Assembly: GCA_002299495.1 (NCBI GenBank)
Contig: DBNZ01000144.1
Coordinates: forward strand, 1 to 7,635
Source of the DNA: Methylococcaceae bacterium UBA659
GTDB lineage: Bacteria > Pseudomonadota > Gammaproteobacteria > Methylococcales > Methylomonadaceae
DNA: 7,635 nucleotides
Reading direction: 5' to 3'
Made by a program: the position numbers and the translations under genes. Shown piece by piece: positions 1 to 6,237 of this stretch. Position 1 is the first letter of the stretch. The number at the start of each line of letters is the position of its first letter. The notes beneath the pieces are model-generated. The model was not told the origin of the DNA and did no database searches. It worked only from the letters and a program-made list of their open reading frames with translations.

Positions 1-315
1 TTGATGACCACGGCTTCCGTACAAGACATCGCTGTCAACCTGCCAAAGGCGAGCGATGCGCCCAGCTTGGCTAAGCCGCAAACAAAAGCGATTACGGTAA
101 CGGCCGATGGAATCATATTTTTGGACACTTACCCGGTTACCATGGAGCAATTAGAAGCCACCTTGTTGCAATACAAGGCAGTCAACCCTGCGTTGCCGGT
201 AGTCATCAAAGGTGACGCGGCCGTGCAATATGCCAGCATAGTTGAGGTGTTAGCGTTGTTGGGCAGAATTGATATAACCCAGATCGGTTTGGTTACCCAA
301 AATCTTGTCAAATAA
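1..315 (+). CDS. exbD: ExbD/TolR-family biopolymer transport protein, C-terminal part (5' end outside window)
   Basis: This is the periplasmic part of an ExbD-type subunit of the proton-driven ExbB-ExbD-TonB motor in the inner membrane. The visible 104 residues begin just after where the single N-terminal membrane helix should end. They carry the family pattern of a VNLPKAS segment (about residues 13-19), an ITVTADGIIFLD strand, and the LPVVIKGDAAVQYASIVEVL core followed by the IGLVT strand near the C-terminus. ExbD proteins usually have about 135-140 residues, so roughly 30-35 are missing to the left. The TTG at base 1 and ATG at base 4 are therefore unlikely to be the true start: a protein beginning there would lack the membrane anchor with the conserved Asp used in proton transfer. 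The stop lies 5 bases before the TonB gene, which supports a shared operon. TolR is a less likely alternative, since a tonB gene and not tolA follows. Confidence 0.9.
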   Translation: MMTTASVQDIAVNLPKASDAPSLAKPQTKAITVTADGIIFLDTYPVTMEQLEATLLQYKAVNPALPVVIKGDAAVQYASIVEVLALLGRIDITQIGLVTQNLVK

Positions 316-320
316 ATAAA

Positions 321-986
321 ATGGTTAAGCGTAAAAAACCTTTTAAGGCTTATCTGCCGGCCATCATAGGCGGTTTATTCCTGTTAGGGTCAATAGTGAT
401 GATCGTCCGGTTTATAGTCAACATAGAAACTGAGCCGGCCAAAAGGGAAAGAAAAATCCAGACCATCACCCTGACGCCACCCCCGCCCCCGCCTCCACCG
501 CCCCCTAAGATGGAAACAATACCGGAGCCGGAGCCGGAGCCGCAGCAAATTGAAGAACAAGTAGAGCCAGAACCTGAAGATATACCCGATGTGGCGGATG
601 AAGCCCCGCCGGGGGATTTAGGGTTAGACGCTGAAGGAACGGCTGGCTCGGACGGTTTTGGTTTGGCCGCCAGAAAAGGCGGCAAAGGTTTGTTCGGCGG
701 CGGCGCAGGCAGCCCTTTTGCTTGGTATGGCAACATCATTAAGAACGACATCCTAGACCTATTGAGTGAACGCGAAGAATTGAGAAAGCAAGGGTATACC
801 GCGATTGTCAAATTGTGGGTGAATCCTGATGGCAGCGTTAGCCGGTTTGAATTGGCCAGGGGTAGCAATGATGCGGATATTGATGACTTGTTGACAAGCC
901 TGATCAACAAATACAAAAAAGTGGATGAAATCCCGCCCCCTGGTATGGGGCAGCCCATAAAATTAAAAATTACATCAAGAATTTAG
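321..986 (+). CDS. tonB: TonB-like energy transducer protein
   Basis: This is a 221-residue inner-membrane-anchored protein that should transmit energy from ExbB/ExbD across the periplasm to an outer-membrane partner. In order it has a basic N-terminus (MVKRKK), one membrane helix (about residues 11-34), a run of ten prolines (53-62), an acidic Pro/Glu stretch with PEPEPEP (68-74) and further EP pairs to about residue 97, a Gly-rich linker (98-131), and a TonB/TolA-type C-terminal domain (about 134-221). That last domain has the strand KLWVNPDGSVSRFEL (164-178), the following SNDADIDDLL helix, and PPP before the last strand. The protein is near the usual TonB length. No Shine-Dalgarno sequence stands before the ATG; translation may be coupled to exbD, whose stop is 5 bases upstream. 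A TolA-like role is possible, but the polyproline region and the ExbD neighbour favour TonB. Confidence 0.88.
   Translation: MVKRKKPFKAYLPAIIGGLFLLGSIVMIVRFIVNIETEPAKRERKIQTITLTPPPPPPPPPPKMETIPEPEPEPQQIEEQVEPEPEDIPDVADEAPPGDLGLDAEGTAGSDGFGLAARKGGKGLFGGGAGSPFAWYGNIIKNDILDLLSEREELRKQGYTAIVKLWVNPDGSVSRFELARGSNDADIDDLLTSLINKYKKVDEIPPPGMGQPIKLKITSRI
522..542 (+). repeat. Hexanucleotide repeat (CCGGAG)3 plus CCG in tonB
   Basis: Three and a half copies of a 6-base unit encode PEPEPEP in the rigid linker of the TonB protein. Gain or loss of units would keep the frame and change the linker length. Confidence 0.85.
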
Positions 987-996
987 TGCTAAATAC

Positions 997-1002
997 AGGT
1001 AA
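997..1002 (+). promoter_or_regulatory. Ribosome binding site of the putative porin
   Basis: AGGTAA lies 3-8 bases before the ATG at 1006, with its AGG core ending 6 bases ahead. This supports 1006 as the start, although the in-frame ATG at 1012 (third codon) cannot be excluded; both give a complete signal peptide. Confidence 0.5.
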
Positions 1003-1005
1003 GTA

Positions 1006-2730
1006 ATGAAAATGTACAAAAAAAAGCAGCTGGTGGCCTTAGCTCTGTGCGGTTTGGTCAGCACGGCGCAAGCGGGCGAAAAGGAAGAGTTGCTCAAGTT
1101 GAAGAACACCACCACAAATTTGATCAAGGAACTGGTGAAACAGGGGGTTTTGACCGAACAAGTCGCCGATGAAATGATCAAAAGAGCGGAAAAGGACGCC
1201 GAAACCCAAGTCCAGCAAATGACGGCGGAGCAGAAAGATGAAGACCTTGAGCCAGGCGAAGTCAGGGTTCCTTATGTGCCAGAATTTATTAAGGAAGAGA
1301 TTCGCCAGGATGTGCGTAAAGAACTGCGTGAAGATGTGGTCGGTGACGTGGTCCAAAAAGCTAAGAAGGAAAAATGGGGTACACCCGATGCGCTGCCCGA
1401 TTGGGTGAACCGGTTTAAACTCTCAGGTGATTTGCGTTTGCGTTCGCAAAACGATTTTTATGCCGACGACAATGCTACCAATCCCGATGGCACCAGCGTC
1501 TATCCGAATTATCAAGAAATCAACGCCGCCGGCGGGCTATCCCGGACACTGAGCCAAAATAGGTTCTTAAATAACATGGATCGCCACCGGTTCCGTGAAC
1601 GTTTCAGGTTGGGCATTGACGCAAAATTGGCCGATGAATTGAGGGCGGGTGTGCGTTTAGCGACCGGCAACATGCCGGATCCGGTGTCAACCAACCAAGA
1701 CATGGGGGTTACCGGAAGTCAATATGAATTTAACGTAGACCGGGCTTTCCTTGAGTACAATTTAGCCGACCAAGAAGGCTTTAAATGGCTGACCCTATCA
1801 GGTGGCCGGATAGCCAGTCCTTGGTATGTGGGGGGGGGCGAGTTTACCGCGGGTAGCGAGTTACTCTGGGATGTCGATTTGTCGTTCGAGGGCTTTTCGG
1901 GAACCTATAGGTACGATTTGGGCGGTGCTCTTCTACCCGAAAAAACCGACCACCCGGTACAATCCGTATACCTGACCCTAGGCGGTTTCCCATTGCAGGA
2001 AACCGGCTTGAGTTTCCGTGACAAATGGTTGTTTGGTGGTCAGGGCGGCATCGCTTGGAGCTTTAAAGACCATGATTCCATTCGGGCAGCCGTTGCGTAT
2101 TATGACTACCGCAACCTGCAAGCGCGTCCGAACACAAACAATCCCCCCACTTGTGACTTGAACAATGCCGTCAATAATTTTTCCGTGCCGCAATTCATGC
2201 AGCTTGGCAATACCTTGGCCTCTATTTGCCAGGCGGCGAACGGGACGCCTGAGTTATTTGGCTTGGCATCGGATTACAATATTATCAACGTCAATTTATC
2301 CTATGATTACGCGGGACTTGCTCCCCACCATATAATTTTTGGTGCGGATTACGCAAAAAATCTGGGTTTTGATGGCGACAGCGTCAACAAATTTGATGTC
2401 GTCAACAACATTGATCCCAACGGTACTGTCGGCGACGAGACCAATGCCTGGCAGGTAAGGATAGACTATGGCTGGCCGAAAGTGGAGCGGGCCGGGCAGT
2501 GGAACGTATTTACCTTCTACAAATATGTGGAGCGGGACTCGGTGTTAGATGCCTTCACCGATTCGGATTTTCGTCTCGGTGGCACCAATGCCAAAGGCTG
2601 GGTGATCGGCACCAACTATGGCTTGATGAAAAATGTTTGGTTCACGGGCAGATGGCTGAGCAGCAACGTCATTTCGGGTCCAAAATATGACATTGACATC
2701 TTGCAATTGGATATAAACACCAAATTCTGA
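1006..2730 (+). CDS. Putative outer-membrane porin with helical periplasmic N-terminus (Porin_5-like)
   Basis: A 574-residue secreted protein with a basic start, a hydrophobic core and a signal-peptidase site at AQA|GE (after residue 23). The first about 105 mature residues are charged and helical, with an EELLKLK...LIKELVKQGVLT heptad-like stretch (27-50) and the segment VRVPYVPEFIKEEIRQDVRKELRED (86-110). From about residue 135 (RFKLSGDLRLRS) to the end it is built of alternating aromatic/polar strands typical of a beta-barrel, and it ends in Phe as outer-membrane proteins do. The layout and the RVPYVPE segment match what I recall of the 'putative porin' family PF16930. The substrate is unknown. 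The mature protein has just two Cys (383, 408), flanking a likely surface loop. A G9 tract at bases 1830-1838 lies within the barrel. It follows tonB by 19 bases and has no plug domain, so it is not a classical TonB-dependent receptor. Confidence 0.85.
   Translation: MKMYKKKQLVALALCGLVSTAQAGEKEELLKLKNTTTNLIKELVKQGVLTEQVADEMIKRAEKDAETQVQQMTAEQKDEDLEPGEVRVPYVPEFIKEEIRQDVRKELREDVVGDVVQKAKKEKWGTPDALPDWVNRFKLSGDLRLRSQNDFYADDNATNPDGTSVYPNYQEINAAGGLSRTLSQNRFLNNMDRHRFRERFRLGIDAKLADELRAGVRLATGNMPDPVSTNQDMGVTGSQYEFNVDRAFLEYNLADQEGFKWLTLSGGRIASPWYVGGGEFTAGSELLWDVDLSFEGFSGTYRYDLGGALLPEKTDHPVQSVYLTLGGFPLQETGLSFRDKWLFGGQGGIAWSFKDHDSIRAAVAYYDYRNLQARPNTNNPPTCDLNNAVNNFSVPQFMQLGNTLASICQAANGTPELFGLASDYNIINVNLSYDYAGLAPHHIIFGADYAKNLGFDGDSVNKFDVVNNIDPNGTVGDETNAWQVRIDYGWPKVERAGQWNVFTFYKYVERDSVLDAFTDSDFRLGGTNAKGWVIGTNYGLMKNVWFTGRWLSSNVISGPKYDIDILQLDINTKF
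1830..1838 (+). repeat. G9 homopolymer tract inside the porin gene
   Basis: Nine consecutive G residues encode part of V275-G276-G277-G278-E279. A change of one base would shift the frame and truncate the barrel at about its middle. The tract is the longest mononucleotide run noticed in the window. Confidence 0.9.
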
Positions 2731-2745
2731 TGCTGATAGCAACCG

Positions 2746-2751
2746 TAAGGA
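2746..2751 (+). promoter_or_regulatory. Ribosome binding site of the coiled-coil protein gene
   Basis: TAAGGA ends 10 bases before the ATG at 2762. That spacing is slightly long but acceptable, and the start gives a full signal peptide. Confidence 0.55.
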
Positions 2752-2761
2752 TATTTTTAGC

Positions 2762-3406
2762 ATGAAAATTTTTCTACCCTTGATGCTTTTGGCTGCATGG
2801 CTAGGCGTCTTTCCGTCCTATGCCGCCAGAAGGGACGATGCCAGTGCCAGGGCCATCAGCAGATTGCAGACAATGGTCAGAGAAGCGACAGCGGAACGTG
2901 ACCGGTTAAAAAGAGAAAACGCCGTCATCACTGCCGAGCTTGACAAAGCTAAACAGGAGTTGGAACAGGGAAAATCGGCTAAGCTGGATTTAGAAGATAA
3001 GTTGAATCAAGAATTGGCCGCCCACAAATTGAGCGCCGAACAGTCTAAAACCCATTTGGACAACACCACCGCCAGATTGCGGGAAGTGATTGAAAAATAT
3101 AATGCACTGAACAAGTCAAAAAATGAGCTGGCGGCCGGGCATCTGAAATTACAAAATGAGCAGCAATTCACTGCGTCCGAACTTAAGGCCTGTGAACATA
3201 AAAACGTGATAATGTTTGAAGGTGCCAAAGAAATCATTGACGGTTATGAGCGCTGCCAGAACAAGAATATGTTCCAGGCGCTGTTTAATGCAGAGCCTAT
3301 CACCGGGATAAAAAACGTTGAATTTGAGAACATCATTCAAGAATATGAAGATAAGCTCCGCAAAGGAAAGTACCGGGGCGCAGCGGATAACAAGAGTAAG
3401 CAATAA
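2762..3406 (+). CDS. Secreted periplasmic coiled-coil protein of unknown function
   Basis: I do not recognise a named family for this 214-residue protein. It starts with a signal peptide (residues 1-21, cleavage likely at SYA|AR). A long, highly charged helical region (about 27-145) is rich in Glu, Lys, Leu and Ala with heptad-like spacing, for example RLQTMVREATAERDRLKREN and LDKAKQELEQ, and is predicted to form a coiled coil. A distinct C-terminal segment follows, with two Cys (144 and 165) flanking NVIMFEGAKEIIDGYER, and then EPITGIKNVEFENIIQEYEDKLRKGKY (178-204). No membrane segment exists apart from the signal. The gene lies 31 bases after the porin and is the last of the apparent exbD-tonB-porin operon, so a periplasmic helper or scaffold role for that system is a reasonable inference. 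Gammaproteobacterial loci of this type often carry such a small secreted protein, as far as I recall. Its function is unproven. Confidence 0.8.
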   Translation: MKIFLPLMLLAAWLGVFPSYAARRDDASARAISRLQTMVREATAERDRLKRENAVITAELDKAKQELEQGKSAKLDLEDKLNQELAAHKLSAEQSKTHLDNTTARLREVIEKYNALNKSKNELAAGHLKLQNEQQFTASELKACEHKNVIMFEGAKEIIDGYERCQNKNMFQALFNAEPITGIKNVEFENIIQEYEDKLRKGKYRGAADNKSKQ

Positions 3407-3460
3407 ATTTTCCTTGGATAAACGGCGGCCTCGTTGGATTGATGGCCAAGTAGCCAAACT

Positions 3461-3575
3461 TATTGATCCGGCCCTTTAAAGTTTGAACTGTTCGTGCTGA
3501 GTCCGTCGCAGCACATGCGCCTTTCGACCAGATCAAGGCGAACGGAAGTTAAAACCTAATAAGGCCGGATCAATA
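3461..3575. repeat. 115-base imperfect palindromic element (REP/MITE-like)
   Basis: The ends are perfect 13-base inverted repeats, TATTGATCCGGCC at 3461-3473 and GGCCGGATCAATA at 3563-3575. The symmetry continues inward imperfectly: GTTCG at 3490-3494 opposes CGAAC at 3539-3543, and the sequence between them (GCTGAGTCCGTCG opposite CGACCAGATCAAGG) is a decayed palindrome around CACATGCG. The core resembles a palindrome common in many proteobacterial genomes, of the form TTCGTGCTGAG...GTCGAA / TTCGAC...CTCAG..CGAA; I state this from memory. It codes for nothing visible. The outer TA at both ends could be a duplicated insertion site. Confidence 0.75.
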
Positions 3576-3764
3576 GTTAAAGAAACCTTTAGGGGCGGCG
3601 CCCGTTTTTCCAATGCAGGCTGTTTCCGCCACAGGGTCGTAGCTCCCATGTACCGCCCTGACTCGCTTATATTAAAAACGCTGCCTTAACCGGTTTCCTA
3701 GTAGATTTTTCGGAATTGTCCACCTCTTTAGCTATCGCCCCGTTCAAACCCACCTATTTAGATT

Positions 3765-3799
3765 GACGCCTTTCAAATACACGCAGGCGCCGTTTTTTT
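3765..3799 (+). terminator. Terminator-like hairpin with T7 just upstream of the TPR gene
   Basis: GACGCCT (3765-3771) pairs with AGGCGCC (3785-3791) through 6 of 7 positions, with one A/C mismatch and a 13-base loop. A G and seven T residues follow (3793-3799). It lies only 28 bases before the ATG at 3828. It may end read-through from the upstream operon or act as an attenuator for the TPR gene. The large loop makes it a modest terminator. Confidence 0.45.
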
Positions 3800-3810
3800 A
3801 TTTCAGCCAA

Positions 3811-3820
3811 TCCCATGGGA
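3811..3820 (+). promoter_or_regulatory. Palindromic ribosome binding site of the TPR lipoprotein gene
   Basis: TCCCATGGGA is a perfect 10-base palindrome. Its GGGA half (3817-3820) sits 7 bases before the ATG and is the only Shine-Dalgarno candidate. The ATG inside the palindrome (3815) is out of frame with the lipoprotein and is not a plausible start. Confidence 0.5.
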
Positions 3821-3827
3821 TATTTTT

Positions 3828-6212
3828 ATGATCAATCCTATCGCCCTGTGTCTGTTGTTGTTGTGTCCCACGCTGGTTTTAGTGGCTTGCGATAACCGAC
3901 CCGCCCGACGAAACAGCTATGTCGAGGAAGGGAAACAGGCTTACCAAGCCGGGTACATGGAAAAAGCCCGCAAGGCGTTCACGAATGCAGTTTCAGTCGA
4001 CCCTGAAAATACCGCTGGATTAACGGAAATTGCCAAAGAACTCAGTGAATTGGGCGATTTACAAAGTGCCGCCAAGCTGTTTCAAGCCGTTGTCAACAAG
4101 AATCCGAAAGAATTACAGGCCCGGGTCAAATTGGGGCAAATATACTTGTTGGCGGGAAACATTGCCGAGGCAGAAAAATTGGCAACGGCAGCCCTTGCAT
4201 TAGATGCTGAAAATGGTGAGGCCATGTTATTAATGGCGGGGATATTGTCAGCGCAAAACAACACCGATGCCGCGTTCGTGAAAACCGAACAGGCGCTGAA
4301 AAAAAAGCCAAATGACTTGCAAGCGACGTTATTGCTGGCCTCTTTAAATGCCAAAATTGGCAAAATGGAAAAAGCCACCCGTCTGCTCAACCAAAACATT
4401 CAGTTAGACCCGAAGCATGTGGCCTCACGTTTATTATTGTCTACTGTGTACCAGCAAATGGGGCAGCCTGAAAAAGTTAAAAACCAGTTGCAGGCCATCA
4501 TCGGGTTGGAGCCAACGGAATGGGCGCATTACCTGCGATTAGCGAAGTTTTTTGTCGATGCAGGCCAGTTAGAGGAGGCGGAAAAAATTTTAAGGCAGGC
4601 CACTGAGAAATTACCTGGGGAAAAAGCCAAACTGGGTTTGGTTAATTTTATGGCGGAACAGCATTCGCCGGAAGTCGCAATAGCAGAATTGATTACCCTG
4701 ATAGATCAAGACGACCAATTCCTGTTGCGGTATAAATTGGCGGATTTGCAGTTATCGCAACAAAAATACGCTGAGGCGCAAGAAATCTTGCAAGAAGCCG
4801 TCCAACTTGCAGGGAAAAGTGATGAGGCCGTCAATGCCCGGAACAAATTGGCGCAATTTTATTTGGCAAAAGGCAAGGTTGAAGAGGCCAGGGCTTTAGT
4901 GCAAAAAAACCTGAGCCAGGACCCAGTCAATCAAGATAACTTAGTCATCAAGGCGCAGTTGAATCTGGCCGACAATCAGATAACGGAGGCGATTGCGGTT
5001 CTGCGCACAATACTGGCGGGCCAACCCAATGACATTCAGGCCCTAAAGTTACTCGCCACAGCCCACCAATTGAATAACGACTGGGTGCTGGCCATGGAAA
5101 ATTTGGAAAAGGTTATGGCATTAAACCCAAAAGACGAATCCACCCGCATTGCCTTGGTGGATTTGTTGCTCAAAACCGGAAACAGGGATCGCGCCGAGCA
5201 GCAGTTGAATCATTTGTTTAAATTAAATCCCGCCAGTAAGAGTGGGTTGGAAGCCTTAACCAAAATTTATCTGGACCAAAAACAGTGGCAACAAGCCCGC
5301 CAAACGGCGGCGGCTATCCAAAAAAACTATCCAGAGGACGCGGCGGGTTATTATCTGGAAGCCATCAGCTATCAAGCGGAAAATAAATTTGACAAAAGCA
5401 TTCCCCTGCTTCATGTGGCCCTGAAAAAACAACCTCAAGCGGTTGAGCCGCTAGGCCTTTTGATAAAGGCCTATATGTCTTTGCAACAATCAGGACAGGC
5501 GTTGTCCGTCCTTAACGACACGATAAAAAGACAACCCGAACATTTTATCGCCTACAATTTGCTGGGCGGGGTCTATGCCAACGCCAAAAATTATGACAAA
5601 GCGGTTGAAGCGTTTAACAAAGCTATCGATCTACAGCCGCAATGGCCAAACGCCCACCGCAACTTAGCGGCGATAAAATTGGTGGAAAAGAAGGTTCAAG
5701 AGGCCATCGACACCTTGAAAAAAGGCATCGCAAAAACCAACGCCCCGGGTGAGTTAGTGAATGATTTGGCAAAAATTTACCATCAACGGGGCGAACACGA
5801 TCAAGTCATTCGCCTTTATCAACAATGGCTGCAAAAGCGGCCTGAATCGTTAGCCGCCAAGAATAACTTTGTCGCGTATGTCGGCAATTACGGCAAGAGC
5901 GAAAACGACCGGCAACAGGCCCAAGCCCTACTGCAACCATTAATGGCCAGTAATAACCCGCAATTTATTGATACGGCCGCTTGGTTTGCCTACCAACAAG
6001 GCGACCTTGAAAAAGCCAAGCAAGCGTGGGTTAAGGCCGTGCAACTAAATCCCCGGTTGCCTTTAGTCCAGTATCATTTAGGCATGGTCTACTATAAACT
6101 GGGCGACAAAGGCTTGGCCAAACAGCATCTGCAAAAGGCGCTGGAATTAAAAACAGACTTCCCCGGTTCTCATGAAGCCAAACAATTGTTACAAAAACTC
6201 GGCAGCGACTGA
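3828..6212 (+). CDS. TPR-repeat lipoprotein, PrsT-like in layout
   Basis: A 794-residue lipoprotein. The N-terminus has a hydrophobic signal with lipobox L18-V-A-C21, so Cys21 should be lipidated by Lgt and become the mature N-terminus. Asp22 follows it, the residue that in enterobacteria retains lipoproteins in the inner membrane. From about residue 30 to the end the protein is a near-continuous series of roughly twenty 34-residue tetratricopeptide repeats, with the usual G-Y/A-F-P pattern, for example YDKAVEAFNKAIDLQPQWPNAHRNLAAIKL and LGDKGLAKQHLQKALELK. Such solenoids act as protein-binding scaffolds. Size and architecture resemble PrsT, the TPR lipoprotein of exosortase/PEP-CTERM export loci (usually about 900 residues), but no exosortase or PEP-CTERM gene is visible, so the specific role is open. 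Upstream lies a long non-coding gap and downstream bioA, which is unrelated. Confidence 0.85.
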   Translation: MINPIALCLLLLCPTLVLVACDNRPARRNSYVEEGKQAYQAGYMEKARKAFTNAVSVDPENTAGLTEIAKELSELGDLQSAAKLFQAVVNKNPKELQARVKLGQIYLLAGNIAEAEKLATAALALDAENGEAMLLMAGILSAQNNTDAAFVKTEQALKKKPNDLQATLLLASLNAKIGKMEKATRLLNQNIQLDPKHVASRLLLSTVYQQMGQPEKVKNQLQAIIGLEPTEWAHYLRLAKFFVDAGQLEEAEKILRQATEKLPGEKAKLGLVNFMAEQHSPEVAIAELITLIDQDDQFLLRYKLADLQLSQQKYAEAQEILQEAVQLAGKSDEAVNARNKLAQFYLAKGKVEEARALVQKNLSQDPVNQDNLVIKAQLNLADNQITEAIAVLRTILAGQPNDIQALKLLATAHQLNNDWVLAMENLEKVMALNPKDESTRIALVDLLLKTGNRDRAEQQLNHLFKLNPASKSGLEALTKIYLDQKQWQQARQTAAAIQKNYPEDAAGYYLEAISYQAENKFDKSIPLLHVALKKQPQAVEPLGLLIKAYMSLQQSGQALSVLNDTIKRQPEHFIAYNLLGGVYANAKNYDKAVEAFNKAIDLQPQWPNAHRNLAAIKLVEKKVQEAIDTLKKGIAKTNAPGELVNDLAKIYHQRGEHDQVIRLYQQWLQKRPESLAAKNNFVAYVGNYGKSENDRQQAQALLQPLMASNNPQFIDTAAWFAYQQGDLEKAKQAWVKAVQLNPRLPLVQYHLGMVYYKLGDKGLAKQHLQKALELKTDFPGSHEAKQLLQKLGSD

Positions 6213-6234
6213 TGAATCAAGCATTCATTAGTCG
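6206..6234 (+). terminator. Hairpin spanning the TPR gene stop codon, possible terminator or 3'-end stabiliser
   Basis: CGACTGATGAAT (6206-6217) pairs with ATTCATTAGTCG (6223-6234) over 12 positions, one of them a G-U wobble, with a CAAGC loop. The TGA stop (6210-6212) lies in the 5' arm. No T tract follows, so it is not a standard intrinsic terminator. It may protect the 3' end or work with Rho. Confidence 0.45.
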
Positions 6235-6237
6235 GGA

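Larger units (their letters stand above)
3576..3827 (+). other. Gene-free region before the TPR lipoprotein, possible structured leader
   Basis: Together with 3407-3460, which shows nothing notable, and the palindrome, this makes a 421-base gap without a credible gene. It contains a GGGC/GCCC mini-hairpin followed by T5 (3593-3609), a hairpin CAGGG..GTA/TAC..CCCTG (3632-3660) with a 9-base loop, and a terminator-like structure at 3765-3799. No promoter with both -35 and -10 boxes is convincing; TATATT at 3668-3673 is the best -10 but has no -35 partner. The 5' end of the transcript cannot be placed from sequence. Confidence 0.4.

Noticed and set aside
1..6. TTG at 1 or ATG at 4 as the true start of the exbD gene
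   Set aside because: A protein starting here lacks the membrane helix that ExbD needs; the gene most likely continues to the left of the window.
350..958. Long open frame on the minus strand opposite tonB, 202 residues
   Set aside because: Its Gly and Ser runs simply mirror the polyproline and Pro/Glu codons of tonB; it has no domain signal and no operon context.
1006..2730. TonB-dependent receptor
   Set aside because: No plug domain or classical TonB box, and the helical N-terminus plus size fit the putative porin family better.
3333..3536. Minus-strand open frame running from the palindromic element into the end of the coiled-coil gene
   Set aside because: Short, crosses a repeat, overlaps a well-supported gene, and shows no recognisable protein features.
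3593..3609. GGGC/GCCC hairpin followed by T5 as an intrinsic terminator of the upstream operon
   Set aside because: Only four base pairs with a three-base loop; too weak to call. It is mentioned within the leader description instead.
3668..3673. TATATT as the -10 box of a TPR gene promoter
   Set aside because: No -35-like sequence at 16-18 bases and no TGn extension.
3576..3827. Known riboswitch, such as a c-di-GMP type, in the leader
   Set aside because: The conserved core bases of the classes I could recall are not present; only unnamed hairpins are seen.
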